From Halomonas binhaiensis (GTDB lineage: Bacteria; Pseudomonadota; Gammaproteobacteria; Pseudomonadales; Halomonadaceae): 64,000 nt of DNA. The position numbers were made by a program, and so were the translations under genes. The number at the start of each line of letters is the position of its first letter. Position 1 is the first letter of the stretch. The notes beneath the pieces are model-generated. The model did not search any database and was not told the DNA's origin. It saw nothing but the letters and a program-made list of their open reading frames with translations. Shown here piece by piece: positions 8,960 through 18,286 of this stretch. Where the stretch lies: the NCBI RefSeq assembly GCF_008329985.2, contig NZ_CP038437.2:2170001-2234000 (forward strand), written 5' to 3'.

Positions 8960-9991
8960 TTACTCTCCCTGAGTGATAGTGATCAACGTCTTGAGCGCTT
9001 CAGCGTTGCCGGTCAGGCTGGCAAAGGCATCTCCGATGCGCTCCAACGGCTGCTTGTCGGTAATGATGGCGTCGACATCGATAGCGCCAGACCCCAGTAG
9101 TTCCAGGGCACGATCGAAATCCTCCGGCTCATAGACTCGCGCCCCGATCAGCTCCAGTTCGCGCCAGAAGAAACGGAACATGTCCACCAGCGGGCGGTTG
9201 GCATGAATCGCCACCATGACGATACGTCCGCGTGTGGCCGCCACTTCGGTCATGAGATCGACGCCCGGCTGGCTGCCGGATACCTCGAACACCACATCGG
9301 CGCCCTTGTTGCCGGTGCGCTCATTGATCAGTGCCACCACGTCGGTTTCCAGCGGGTTGACGGCCTCCAGGCCCATGGCATTGGCCATGCGAATGCGCGT
9401 GGAGTTGATCTCGCTGAGGATGACGTCAGCGCCCTCGGCCTTGGCGGTCAAGGCAATCAGGGTGCCGATGGGGCCGCCGCCGATGACCAGAGCACATTCG
9501 CCGGCTTTCAGGCGTGCGCGGCGGACATCGTGTGCGGCCACGGCAGTGGGCTCGACCAACGCCGCGGCTGCCAGTGACAGATTGTCCGGCAGGGCGTGCA
9601 GGAGCTTCGCCGGGACCGTCCAGAAGCGCTTGAAGGCGCCATCCGTATCGATGCCCATGAACTTGAGATTGTGACAGATATGGGCGTGGCCATTGTTGCA
9701 GGCGGGACAGTCGCCACAGTTGTCGAGCGGGCGAACCACGACACGATCGCCACAGCGATAGCCATCGACGCCTTCACCGACCTCGACGACGGTACCTGCC
9801 ATCTCGTGGCCGAACACGCGCTGGTCGCCGATTCGGGCATCCATATGGCCGAGATAGGCATGCAGGTCGGTGCCACAGATGCCACAGAAAGCAATCTCCA
9901 GGCGCACCTCGCCGGGCCCTGGCGCAGCAACGGGTTGGTCAACGATCTCGAAGTGGCCATCGCCACGATAGACAGCAGCAGGGTTATTCAT
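8960..9991 (-). CDS. Zinc-dependent medium-chain alcohol/sugar-acid dehydrogenase
   Basis: 343 residues from ATG at 9991 (MNNPAAVYRGDG), preceded by AAGGAA. An upstream in-frame ATG lacks family sequence. Catalytic-zinc region CGICGTD and FGHEMAG; structural-zinc cysteines in CGDCPACNNGHAHIC; nucleotide-binding GGGPIGTLIALTAKAEGA. This is the L-threonine/sorbitol dehydrogenase-like MDR group. In the operon it follows the enolase-superfamily dehydratase and precedes the SDR, so it likely oxidises a sugar, sugar acid or keto-deoxy intermediate. It could instead act on an unrelated polyol. Confidence 0.88.
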   Translation of the reverse strand: MNNPAAVYRGDGHFEIVDQPVAAPGPGEVRLEIAFCGICGTDLHAYLGHMDARIGDQRVFGHEMAGTVVEVGEGVDGYRCGDRVVVRPLDNCGDCPACNNGHAHICHNLKFMGIDTDGAFKRFWTVPAKLLHALPDNLSLAAAALVEPTAVAAHDVRRARLKAGECALVIGGGPIGTLIALTAKAEGADVILSEINSTRIRMANAMGLEAVNPLETDVVALINERTGNKGADVVFEVSGSQPGVDLMTEVAATRGRIVMVAIHANRPLVDMFRFFWRELELIGARVYEPEDFDRALELLGSGAIDVDAIITDKQPLERIGDAFASLTGNAEALKTLITITQGE

Positions 9992-10046
9992 AAGGGTTCC
10001 TTGTCCTTGTGTCTCACGGGGGTTGAGGGAGCAGTGGATAGCGATG

Positions 10047-11171
10047 TCATGCGGCATTTCTATTGCCGGCAATCTGGTGCTGCATGACGCGATGCGGGAT
10101 CAGTCGTTCCCAATCGAAGCTCACACCGATACCAGGCTCTTCGGGAGCAATGGCCCGGGCGTCACGGATCACCAGTGGACGCTGGGTGTAGCGGTCGATG
10201 GGGAAGGAATGGACCTCCAGCCACCCAGCATTGGGCTGAGCGGACACCAGGCTGACATGCAGCTCCTGCATGCCATGGCTGCAGACGGGAATACCGGCCT
10301 GTCGGCAGCGCTGTGCCGCCGCAAGCCAGCCGGAGATACCGCCACAGTTGGAAGCGTCCGGCTGCAGCCATGAGAGTGAAGCATCGCGCAGCGCGTGCTC
10401 GAACTCCTCGATGATGTGCAGGTTCTCGCCCATGGCCAGGGGCATTCCGGTCTCTTGCGCGATACGCGCATAGCCGAGGTAGTCATCGGGAATGATGGGC
10501 TCTTCGAACCACAGCAGATCGAAGGGCATGAAGGCATGAGCGGCCTTGATGGCCTGATCGACACTGAGGCCATAATTGGCATCGACCATGAAGGTGATGT
10601 CCTTGCCGATCAGATCACGGACCGCACTGACCCGCTCAATGTCCTCGTTCAGGTCCGGCTTGCCGACCTTGATCTTGACGGCCTCGACGCCGCTGGCGAG
10701 ATAACCTTCGACATTGCTCAACAGGCGGGGCAGGGAGAAGTTGAGGTCAACACCGCCACAATAGGCCCGGCAGCGGGTATCGTGACCACCGGCCATCTGC
10801 ACCAGCGGCTGGCCGAGACGTTTGCCACGCAGGTCCCACAGTGCAATGTCCAGCGCGGAAATCGCGAAGGAGGCGATGCCGCCGCGGCCGACATAGTGCA
10901 CATGCCACAGCATCTCGTCATAACGTGCAGCGACGTCCTCGGCATCACGTTCGATGAGCAGTGGCGCCAGATCCTGCTCGAGCAGGGCGAGAATGGCCTT
11001 GCCGCCACGTCCGCCGGTATAGGTATAGCCTGTTCCCTCGAGGCCGTCCGAGGTACGGATGGTGGCGGTGATCAACTCGAAATGAGTGTGCAGCCCATGC
11101 TTTGCATCACCCAGGGGCTCATCGAGCGGTACCCGGTACAACTGCAGGTCGATGTGTGAAATCCGTGTCAT
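10047..11171 (-). CDS. Mandelate racemase/muconate lactonizing family sugar-acid dehydratase
   Basis: 374 residues from ATG at 11171 ([14 protein letters not shown]). Enolase-superfamily architecture: N-terminal capping domain, then a TIM barrel with base KIKVG (KxK), metal ligands in DANYG, WFEEPI and GENLH, and the general-acid/base histidine in SHGMQELH. The KxK plus histidine set places it in the mandelate racemase subgroup, like galactarate/talarate or other acid-sugar dehydratases, which make 2-keto-3-deoxy acids. The substrate is not resolvable by eye. It starts 5 bases after the permease stop, so it is cotranscribed with the importer. Confidence 0.88.
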   Translation of the reverse strand: MTRISHIDLQLYRVPLDEPLGDAKHGLHTHFELITATIRTSDGLEGTGYTYTGGRGGKAILALLEQDLAPLLIERDAEDVAARYDEMLWHVHYVGRGGIASFAISALDIALWDLRGKRLGQPLVQMAGGHDTRCRAYCGGVDLNFSLPRLLSNVEGYLASGVEAVKIKVGKPDLNEDIERVSAVRDLIGKDITFMVDANYGLSVDQAIKAAHAFMPFDLLWFEEPIIPDDYLGYARIAQETGMPLAMGENLHIIEEFEHALRDASLSWLQPDASNCGGISGWLAAAQRCRQAGIPVCSHGMQELHVSLVSAQPNAGWLEVHSFPIDRYTQRPLVIRDARAIAPEEPGIGVSFDWERLIPHRVMQHQIAGNRNAA

Positions 11172-11176
11172 GAGTC

Positions 11177-12154
11177 TCAGTCTCCGGCAAGGGGGCGGGT
11201 GATCTTCACTTGAAGGAGGATCACGATGAACAGGAAGGCGCCGCGGATCACCATCTGCCAATAGGCGCTCAGGTTGAAGGTGCCGAGGCCGTTTTCGAAG
11301 TTGAGCAGGTTGAAGATCAGTCCCAGCATCAATGCACCCGCCACGCTGGCGGGAATCGAGCCGCGCCCACCGGTGAGCAGGGTTCCACCGACGACGACGG
11401 AAGCGATGGCTGTCAGTTCCCAGCCGAGACCTTCGAGAGGCTGGCCGGCACCGAATCCGGAAGCGAGGAAGACCCCCGCCAGACCCGCGCAGCCGCCGCA
11501 GATCACGTAAGCCCAGGCGCGGGCCCATCCCGAGGAAAGGCCCATCAGGTTGGCGGTATCCTCGTTGTCTCCAGCGGCCAGCATGACGCGCCCCAGTGGC
11601 CAGTGTTCCACCAGCAACCACAGGGCAATGCCGACCACTACCGTCAACAGCATGCTCCAGGGCAGCCATCCCGCCACGTTGTTCATGCCGAGTTGGGTGA
11701 AATTGCTGGTCCAGTCCACCGGCACAGTCCTGGCGTCGCTGATCACCAGTGCGGTGCCCTTGGCTGCCAGTAGCGTCGCCAGGGTAGCGATGAAGGGAGG
11801 AATACGCATGATTACGATCATGAAGGCATTGAGTGCGCCCGCAGCCAATCCAGTAAGCACGCCAACCGGTAGCGCGACCTCCAGGCCATGGGCGCTGAAG
11901 CCGGCGGCAGTGACCGAGGACAGTGCCGCTACTGTACCGACCGAGAGGTCGATGCCCCCGGTCATGATCACCAGACACATGCCCATGGTGATCAGCACGA
12001 ACATGGCGTTGTAATTGAGAAATGAACTCAGGTTGTAGAGGCTGGCGAAATTGTCATAGCGCAGCGTGCCCAGCAGGATAAGCAGCAGCACGCCGATCAT
12101 CACACCGGTGCTCTGTCCATGGTCGGCGATATGCCGGCGAACGAGAGTCGTCAT
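11177..12154 (-). CDS. Sugar ABC transporter permease, YjfF-like
   Basis: 325 residues from ATG at 12154 ([12 protein letters not shown]), one base after the preceding permease stop. Hydrophobic throughout, with the RbsC-type permease signatures [15 protein letters not shown] and [13 protein letters not shown]. Together with the neighbouring permease it matches the two-permease layout of the E. coli galactofuranose importer YtfQ-YtfR-YtfT-YjfF. It forms half of the membrane channel. The specificity for galactofuranose itself is inference from that layout. Confidence 0.9.
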   Translation of the reverse strand: MTTLVRRHIADHGQSTGVMIGVLLLILLGTLRYDNFASLYNLSSFLNYNAMFVLITMGMCLVIMTGGIDLSVGTVAALSSVTAAGFSAHGLEVALPVGVLTGLAAGALNAFMIVIMRIPPFIATLATLLAAKGTALVISDARTVPVDWTSNFTQLGMNNVAGWLPWSMLLTVVVGIALWLLVEHWPLGRVMLAAGDNEDTANLMGLSSGWARAWAYVICGGCAGLAGVFLASGFGAGQPLEGLGWELTAIASVVVGGTLLTGGRGSIPASVAGALMLGLIFNLLNFENGLGTFNLSAYWQMVIRGAFLFIVILLQVKITRPLAGD

Positions 12155-12155
12155 C

Positions 12156-13154
12156 TCAATGCCCTCCGCGCAGGGATTGAAGGTAGACGGCGCCAACGAT
12201 GATCGCGGCCTTGACGATCAGGGCGACTTCATCGGGTACGCCATTGGCGAGCAAGGTGTAGCGAACCAGTTGGATGATCGCAGCACCGATGATCACGCCG
12301 ATGAAGGGGGCTCGTCCGCCCTGCAGCAAAGCGCCACCGACCACTGCCGCCGCAATGGCATCGAGCTCCATCAGTTGGCCGTTGCGCGCGGCGTCGGAGG
12401 CAGAATTGATGGCCACGCTGATCATGCCGGCCAGCCCGGCGAGCAGGGCGCAAAGGGTATAGGCGATCATGCGCACCCGGGCCACGGGGACCCCGGCCAA
12501 TTCCGCGGCGCGTGGGTTACCACCGCTGGCAAGCAGGTAGCGACCGAAACGGGTGCGCGACACCACGAATACCGCAATGGCGGCAATGAGTATTACCAGC
12601 CAGCCTTGGATGGGGACGCCCAGCAGTCGCCCGGACCCCAGGTACTCGAACATCGGGTTGTCGAAGGTCTGCAGGTTGCCGTTGGTCAGCACCTGAGCGA
12701 GACCGCGACCCGAGATGAACAGGATCAGAGTGGCGACAATCGGCTGGACGCCGAAGCGGCTGACCAGCATGCCATTGAACAGCCCGCACAGCGTGGCGAC
12801 CCCGAGGGCCGCGATGATCGCAACCAGCGTCATTATCAGCGGAAAATCCTGACCCGCGGAGGACAGGAAAATCAGCGGTACGATCGCGCCTGCCAATGCC
12901 ATGACTGCGCCCACCGACAGATCTATGCCGCCAGTGGCGATGACCAGTGTCATGCCCATGGCAACAATGGCGATGGTCGCCACCTGGGTGATGTTCACCG
13001 AGAGCGTCTGCATGGACATGAAGTTGGGGGTGATCAGGGCGTTGAAGCCGATCAGCAGCAGCAGGGCGAGCAGTGGCCCACTGTGGCGCAGCCGATACTG
13101 CAGCCTCGGAGCCGGTGTGGCTGCGGGTGAGGCTGTGGAGGACGTGATCTTCAT
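12156..13154 (-). CDS. Sugar ABC transporter permease, YtfT-like
   Basis: 332 residues. A short polar, Ser/Ala/Pro-rich N-terminus precedes about eight or more membrane segments. RbsC-type motifs are [18 protein letters not shown] and VVGGALLQGGRAPF. It overlaps the ATPase gene by 4 bases (ATGA), indicating coupled translation. It pairs with the second permease to form a heterodimeric pore, as in the YtfT/YjfF importer. Confidence 0.9.
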   Translation of the reverse strand: MKITSSTASPAATPAPRLQYRLRHSGPLLALLLLIGFNALITPNFMSMQTLSVNITQVATIAIVAMGMTLVIATGGIDLSVGAVMALAGAIVPLIFLSSAGQDFPLIMTLVAIIAALGVATLCGLFNGMLVSRFGVQPIVATLILFISGRGLAQVLTNGNLQTFDNPMFEYLGSGRLLGVPIQGWLVILIAAIAVFVVSRTRFGRYLLASGGNPRAAELAGVPVARVRMIAYTLCALLAGLAGMISVAINSASDAARNGQLMELDAIAAAVVGGALLQGGRAPFIGVIIGAAIIQLVRYTLLANGVPDEVALIVKAAIIVGAVYLQSLRGGH

Positions 13155-14734
13155 GCTTGTGTCTCCCTGGAAGCACTGGGCCGGACGGATGCCTCCTGCT
13201 TTCCGTGGCCATCATCGGATGTCGGGGGCTGGCCACCCGAGAGGGCGGCGACAAGGGTCGACTCGCTCAGGCCCGGGTTGTTCAAGGTGTCGATGGAGCG
13301 GCCTTCATGCATCACCACCACGCGATGCGCGCCCTCGATGAGCTCGTCGAATTCGGAGCTGATCAACAGCACTGCACCGCCCTGGGCTCGGTAGTCCTGG
13401 ATGATGCGCTGGATTTCCTGGCGGGCGCCGATGTCCACGCCCCGGGTCGGTTCGTCGAGAATCAACAACTGGGGTTCGGTAGCCAGCCAGCGCGCCAGCA
13501 GGACCTTCTGCTGGTTGCCGCCGGACAGCTCGCGAATGGGCTGGTCCATATCCGAGACCTTGATCTGCAGGGCCTCGATGTAGTGCTCGACCAGTTTGCG
13601 CTCGGCCTCGTGGTCGATCTGCACACCTTTGCAGAGTGACGGCAGGATGGACAGGGTCAGGTTTTCCCGCACGCTCAGGTCGGCAACGATACCTTCGCGT
13701 TTGCGATCTTCGGCCAGCAGGGCGATGCCCTGATGAATGGCTGCGCTGGCATTGACCGGGCGGTAGCTGCCACCTTCGAGGCTCATCTGTCCATCGCTCA
13801 GGGCGTCCATGCCAAACACGGCCCGAGCCACCTCGGTGCGACCGGAACCGAGCAGTCCGGCCAGGCCAACGATCTCGCCGCGATGCACCTGCAGGCTGGC
13901 GCAACGCAGGTGTCGGCGAGTCGCAATATCCCTTGCCTCGAAGAGCAGTTCGCCTACCGGTTCGAGTTCTCCCCCGAAGTCAGTAGCGCCATGGGTTTCG
14001 ATGTCGTTGACATCCTTGCCCAGCATGTCGGCGACGAGTACCGCCTTGCGGGTATCACTGATGGCATGGTCCGCCACCCAGGCACCGTTGCGCATGATGG
14101 TGACGTGATCGCAGATCTCGAACAGCTCGTCGAGGAAGTGTGAAACATAGAGCACCGCCGTGCCGCGCTGCTGGAGCCGTCGGATGGCTTCGAACAGTTG
14201 CAGCACTTCGGATTCATCCAGTGAGCTGGTCGGCTCGTCCATGATCACCAGCATGGCATCACGTGAGACGGCACGGGCAATGGCGACCAGTTGCTGAATG
14301 GCGGTGGAGTATTCCTCCAGCGGACGGCGCACATCGATATCGACGCCAAGTCCGGCCAGAATATCGCTGGCCTGCTGGTGGGCACGTTTCCAGTCGATGA
14401 AGCCGCCAAGGCGCCGGGGCTCGCGACCCATGACGATGTTTTCGGTCACGCTGCGCAGGCCGACAAGATTCAGTTCCTGATAGATGGTCGCGATGCCCGC
14501 TTCCTGCGCCTGAGCGGGGCGCGAGAACAGGCAGGGCTGGCCGTTGAAGGTAATGTCACCGCCATCGCGTTGGTGAACGCCGGTCAGCACTTTGATCAAC
14601 GTCGACTTGCCGGCGCCGTTCTGGCCAATCAGGGCATGTACCTCACCGCGCTGGATGGTCAGTCGTGCATCTTCGAGGGCGAGCGTCTTGCCGAACTGCT
14701 TACGCACGCCCTGAATATCGAGCAGTGGTTGCAT
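13151..14734 (-). CDS. Sugar ABC transporter ATP-binding protein, YtfR/RbsA type
   Basis: 527 residues with two fused nucleotide-binding domains. Domain 1 has Walker A GQNGAGKST, a degenerate signature (YSTAIQQLVAIAR) and Walker B LVIMDEPTSS. Domain 2 has a degenerate Walker A (GLLGSGRTE), the canonical signature LSGGNQQKVLLAR and LLILDEPTRGVD. This asymmetry is standard for monosaccharide importers of the RbsA/YtfR class. It energises uptake by the two permeases downstream. Confidence 0.95.
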   Translation of the reverse strand: MQPLLDIQGVRKQFGKTLALEDARLTIQRGEVHALIGQNGAGKSTLIKVLTGVHQRDGGDITFNGQPCLFSRPAQAQEAGIATIYQELNLVGLRSVTENIVMGREPRRLGGFIDWKRAHQQASDILAGLGVDIDVRRPLEEYSTAIQQLVAIARAVSRDAMLVIMDEPTSSLDESEVLQLFEAIRRLQQRGTAVLYVSHFLDELFEICDHVTIMRNGAWVADHAISDTRKAVLVADMLGKDVNDIETHGATDFGGELEPVGELLFEARDIATRRHLRCASLQVHRGEIVGLAGLLGSGRTEVARAVFGMDALSDGQMSLEGGSYRPVNASAAIHQGIALLAEDRKREGIVADLSVRENLTLSILPSLCKGVQIDHEAERKLVEHYIEALQIKVSDMDQPIRELSGGNQQKVLLARWLATEPQLLILDEPTRGVDIGARQEIQRIIQDYRAQGGAVLLISSEFDELIEGAHRVVVMHEGRSIDTLNNPGLSESTLVAALSGGQPPTSDDGHGKQEASVRPSASRETQA

Positions 14735-14788
14735 GTTTGCTCCCTAGCCGCATGGAATGGTCAAGACACCACTCCATGCAGTCCGGTC

Positions 14789-14814
14789 TCAGTAGGCTTC
14801 TTTCAGTAGGCTTC
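14789..14814 (-). repeat. Exact duplication of the binding-protein gene's last 12 bases
   Basis: On the minus strand GAAGCCTACTGA, the final 12 bases of the binding-protein gene including its stop codon (14803-14814), is repeated exactly at 14789-14800 after a 2-base gap. The copy ends in its own TGA in another frame. Confidence 0.92.
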
Positions 14815-15771
14815 GTCGATATGATCGGCGGCATTGTCGGCGGTGAAGATGCGATCCTCCACACGCACCCAGGGCTCGACGGGTTCTCCGGCGGCATAGC
14901 GGTTGAGCACATCGCAGGCGACCGGGCCGAAGAAGGGCGAGGATTCGACAGACACCCCCATCTTGCCGTTGATGATGGCTCTCAGGGCATCACGGGTGCC
15001 GTCGATAGACACCACCAGAACGTCTTCGCCGGGCGTGCGTCCGGAAACTTCCAGTGCCTGGATAGCACCGATGGCCATCTCGTCGTTATGCGCATACACC
15101 ACATCGACGTTGGGGTGGGCCTGGAGCAGCGTCTCCATTACCTGGCGCCCGGTATCCCGCGAGAAGTCGCCGGACTGGGAGGCGATGATGGTCATGTTGT
15201 CCTGTTCGGCGATGACCTCATCGAACCCCTGCTTGCGATCATTGGCCGGGGAAGAGCCGGTAGTGCCTTCCAGTTCAATGATTCTGGCTTCGTCGCCTTC
15301 GAAGTTGTCCACCAGCCACTGCGCCGCCGTCTGCCCTTGCTCCACGAAGTCCGAGCCAAGGAAGGCCACATAGTGCTCACCGGCCTTGGCTACGGCAGGA
15401 TCGACCTGGCGGTCGACGAGAAATACGGGAATGCCAGCGGCCCGTGCCTTCATCACGGCAGGAATCAGAGCGCGTTCTTCCCGTGGGGGCAGGAAGATGG
15501 CATCCATGCCCTGGGCGATCATGCTGTCGACATCGGCAACCTGTTTGGCTGCGGACCCCGCGGCGTCGGTCACGGTCAATTTCCAGTTGCACTGCTCAGC
15601 GACGTCTCGGAAGGACTGGGTTTCCGCAATGCGCCAGGGGTTGTTGCTCTCCATCTGGGCGAACCCCACGCGGTAGCTGTCCTTCTGCTCCAATGGCGGT
15701 AATTGCTGGGAAGCCGCCAGGCCACTGGTACACATCAGTACGGCGCCCATCATGAGTTTGAAGGTTTTCAT
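14803..15771 (-). CDS. Periplasmic sugar-binding protein, YtfQ-like
   Basis: 322 residues with a Sec signal peptide (MKTFKLMMGAVLMCTSGLAAS) and a type-1 periplasmic-binding fold. Family features are VGFAQMESNNPWRIAETQS near the N-terminus, VFLVDRQVD and VVSIDGTRDAL. YtfQ of E. coli (galactofuranose) begins its mature part in the same way. AGAGGT precedes ATG 15771. Its importer genes follow on the same strand. The ligand is probably a furanose or related sugar, by family resemblance and layout only. Confidence 0.88.
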   Translation of the reverse strand: MKTFKLMMGAVLMCTSGLAASQQLPPLEQKDSYRVGFAQMESNNPWRIAETQSFRDVAEQCNWKLTVTDAAGSAAKQVADVDSMIAQGMDAIFLPPREERALIPAVMKARAAGIPVFLVDRQVDPAVAKAGEHYVAFLGSDFVEQGQTAAQWLVDNFEGDEARIIELEGTTGSSPANDRKQGFDEVIAEQDNMTIIASQSGDFSRDTGRQVMETLLQAHPNVDVVYAHNDEMAIGAIQALEVSGRTPGEDVLVVSIDGTRDALRAIINGKMGVSVESSPFFGPVACDVLNRYAAGEPVEPWVRVEDRIFTADNAADHIDEAY

Positions 15772-15837
15772 ATCGATACCTCTTGTCTTGTCGTTATTCG
15801 GGGGAGCGGCTATTGGCAGAAGGTGGCCGATGTGGCA

Positions 15838-17304
15838 TCAGTCCGCCCAGTTCAAGTAGCTGGTCTGCTTCTTGAGATAGGCAGAGAAGCCGTGCTTGCC
15901 GTCCTCGCCACCAATGCCGGAGTGTCGCCAGCCGGAGTGATAGCCCTGAACCTGCTCGCCATTGCTACGATTGATATAGAGTTCGGCGAACTTCAGCTCC
16001 TGGGGCAGGCGCATCAGGCGCTGCATGTCGCGGGTAAAGACGTAGGCCGACAGGCCATAGCTGGAATCATTGGCAAAGGTCAGCGCTTGCTCGAAATCAG
16101 TGACCCGCTGGATCACGGCTACCGGGCCGAACACCTCCTGACTGATCAGCGGTGAAGTGTTCTGCCGAGTCTCGATGACGGTGGGGGCGTACCAGTAGCC
16201 TCTGGCATAGTCGCCCTCGTTGAGCGGGCCTCCCTGGAGCAACACCTGCGCACCAGCCTCGACACTGCTGCCGACCAGTTGATCGATCTTGTCGACCTCT
16301 ACGCGGCTGACCTTGGGGCCGAGATCGGGGTTGGACAACGGATCGCCGATGCTCAGGCGCCTCGAGGCGGCAACGAACTTCTCGCTGAACTCGTCGGCGA
16401 TGCTTTCATGCAGATACATGCGTTCGTTGCAGGTGCAGATCTGCCCACAGTTGGTGTATCGGGCGGTGACCGCCGCTGCCACAGCCTTGTCGATATCGGC
16501 ATCTTCCATGACGATGAACGGCGCCTTGCCTCCCAGCTCCAGGCGCAGGATCTTCAGCTCATCGGCGGCGGAGCGGAATATCTCGCGGCCGGCTCGCGTG
16601 CTGCCTGTCATGCTGATCAGGTCCGAACGCGGATCCTCGACCAGAGCGCGTCCAAGCTGTGCACCGCGCCCGGTGACCACATTGATGACGCCAGGCGGAA
16701 ACCCCACGCGTTCCGCCAGGGCGGCGATGAACAGCCCTGAAAAAGGGGTGATCTCGTGGGAAAGCAGCACCACCGTATTACCTGCCACCAGCGCAGGTCC
16801 CAGCTTGCGGGCGGCAAGCGCTGCGGGATAGTTCCAGGCGGTGAGCGCAACGACGACGCCCACCGGGAGGGAACGGATCTGAATCTCTTCGCGGGGGTTG
16901 TCCGAGGCGACGATCTCACCTTCAATGCGCCGCGCCCAATGGGAGGCGTAGTCGAGAAAATTGTGGGTGGCCTCGACTTCTCCTTGTGCCTGGGCCAGGG
17001 GTTTGCCCTGTTCGAGACAGATGATGTGGGCGAGCTGCTCACTGTGACCGGCGACTTCGGCGGCAAGGCGTGCTACCAGCCTGCCACGTTCGATGGCCGG
17101 GCGGCGTCCCCAATCACGCTGGGCGCGAGTGGCAGCGGCCAGTGCAGCATCGGCGATGGTTTCATCACCTTCGCCAATGGTGCCGAGCAGTGATTCATTG
17201 GCCGGGTTGTCGACTTCAATTCGCGGATGAGTGCAGGAATGCCAGCGTCCATCGATGAACATGTCGGCATTCAGTGCATTTTTACCGAGCTGCGAGAAAT
17301 CCAT
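15838..17304 (-). CDS. Aldehyde dehydrogenase, AldA (lactaldehyde/glycolaldehyde) type
   Basis: 488 residues. ALDH features: LTAWNYP, FTGS-equivalent SMTGSTRAGREI, catalytic Glu in LELGGKAPFIV, and catalytic Cys in NCGQICTCNER. The C-terminal block (ELYINRSNGEQVQGYHSGWR, then SGIGGEDGKHG) closely resembles E. coli AldA. It probably oxidises a short hydroxyaldehyde produced at the end of a deoxy-sugar or sugar-acid route. It is the first gene of the minus-strand operon, with a FadR-type operator 22 bases upstream of its start. Confidence 0.87.
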   Translation of the reverse strand: MDFSQLGKNALNADMFIDGRWHSCTHPRIEVDNPANESLLGTIGEGDETIADAALAAATRAQRDWGRRPAIERGRLVARLAAEVAGHSEQLAHIICLEQGKPLAQAQGEVEATHNFLDYASHWARRIEGEIVASDNPREEIQIRSLPVGVVVALTAWNYPAALAARKLGPALVAGNTVVLLSHEITPFSGLFIAALAERVGFPPGVINVVTGRGAQLGRALVEDPRSDLISMTGSTRAGREIFRSAADELKILRLELGGKAPFIVMEDADIDKAVAAAVTARYTNCGQICTCNERMYLHESIADEFSEKFVAASRRLSIGDPLSNPDLGPKVSRVEVDKIDQLVGSSVEAGAQVLLQGGPLNEGDYARGYWYAPTVIETRQNTSPLISQEVFGPVAVIQRVTDFEQALTFANDSSYGLSAYVFTRDMQRLMRLPQELKFAELYINRSNGEQVQGYHSGWRHSGIGGEDGKHGFSAYLKKQTSYLNWAD

Positions 17305-17325
17305 ACGGCGACCCTATCTGAAGTT

Positions 17326-17336
17326 TGGTATGACCA
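17326..17336. promoter_or_regulatory. FadR/GntR-type operator near the aldehyde dehydrogenase start
   Basis: TGGTATGACCA is a perfect palindrome of the TNGTNNNACNA form recognised by many FadR-subfamily GntR repressors. It lies in the divergent region between the catabolic operon and the gntR gene at 17563. Confidence 0.7.
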
Positions 17337-17469
17337 TAATTGTTAGAAAGAGTGGCTATGGTCAGTCAACTGTTATTAGGGCGATTTATGGTGACTGGTT
17401 AAAAAAGTCATAAAAAACAAAAGATAGTGTGACATATACTTTTGTTTAAGATCGTATTTATTGATATTT

Positions 17470-17480
17470 TTGTACGACCA
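17470..17480. promoter_or_regulatory. Second FadR/GntR-type operator, near gntR
   Basis: TTGTACGACCA matches TNGTNNNACNA and lies 82 bases before the gntR start. With the site at 17326 it suggests one regulator controlling both divergent transcripts, including its own. The stretch 17400-17470 between the sites is AT-rich, as expected of promoters. Confidence 0.6.
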
Positions 17481-17562
17481 AACTAGATTCGACATCATCA
17501 AGAAGGGCACCAGGGGCCGTACCTGAGGCCATTGGGGAAGACCCGTATCTTCCGGGGGAGTC

Positions 17563-18270
17563 ATGGGTATGGATACAAGAACCGCCGAACATATCAGTGA
17601 CGATATCGAGGTTCGCATCGTCAATGGTGATCTGGTCGAAGGCAAACCGCTGCCGGCCGAGCGCAGCCTGATGGAGGAGTACGGAGCCAGCCGTACGGTC
17701 ATTCGTGAGGTGATCACGGCGCTGACGGCAAAGGGCTTTCTGCGCAGCCGTCCCCGTTTCCGTCCGATCGTCTGCCGCCCTGACGCCAGCGCCGCCATGC
17801 ATGCTGCCGGGGGCGTCATCAAGCACCTGCTGGCCAGCTCACAGAGCGTCCATGACCTCTATCAGGTCCGTGTGTTGTGTGAGCGCATGCTGGTACGGGA
17901 TGCCGCGGTGGGCGCGAAACGTGAGGATATCCAGCGCCTGCGTCGGGCACTGGATGACAACGAACAGGCCATCGATGATTCGGCGCAGTTCTATGCCACG
18001 GATGTTGCCTTTCACCGCCAGTTGTATGTGATTTCCGGCAATTCAGTGTTTCCGGCGATTCATCAGGCCTTTGTCGAGTGGCTGGCGCCACAGTGGTCGC
18101 AGATGCCACGCAGCCCGGAACGTAACCGCACCAACTTTCTTGCCCACCAGGCGATCTTCGAGGCGATTCTCAGCCGTGATCCGGATCTGGCCGAGAAGGC
18201 ATTGATCTCGCACCTGGACAGCTCCTGGCAGTTCGTCAGTTCAACGTTTTTTGCCGAGGAAACACCATGA
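17563..18270 (+). CDS. GntR-family (FadR subfamily) transcriptional regulator
   Basis: 235 residues. Winged helix-turn-helix at residues 10-70 (LPAERSLMEEYGASRTVIREVITAL) and a C-terminal FCD ligand domain whose metal-binding aspartate and histidines fit DVAFHRQLY and FLAHQAIFEAI. GGGGGAG precedes ATG 17563; an ATG 6 bases on is an alternative. It is divergent from the sugar-acid operon and followed by a GMC oxidoreductase gene 16 bases later. It is the probable local repressor, binding the two TNGTNNNACNA sites. Confidence 0.9.
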   Translation: MGMDTRTAEHISDDIEVRIVNGDLVEGKPLPAERSLMEEYGASRTVIREVITALTAKGFLRSRPRFRPIVCRPDASAAMHAAGGVIKHLLASSQSVHDLYQVRVLCERMLVRDAAVGAKREDIQRLRRALDDNEQAIDDSAQFYATDVAFHRQLYVISGNSVFPAIHQAFVEWLAPQWSQMPRSPERNRTNFLAHQAIFEAILSRDPDLAEKALISHLDSSWQFVSSTFFAEETP

Positions 18271-18286
18271 GCCCGAGGATATTTCC

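Noticed and set aside
12066..13130. A 354-codon plus-strand frame opposite the permease genes
   Set aside because: A histidine- and glutamine-rich shadow with no hydrophobic or domain structure. The permeases on the other strand are clear.
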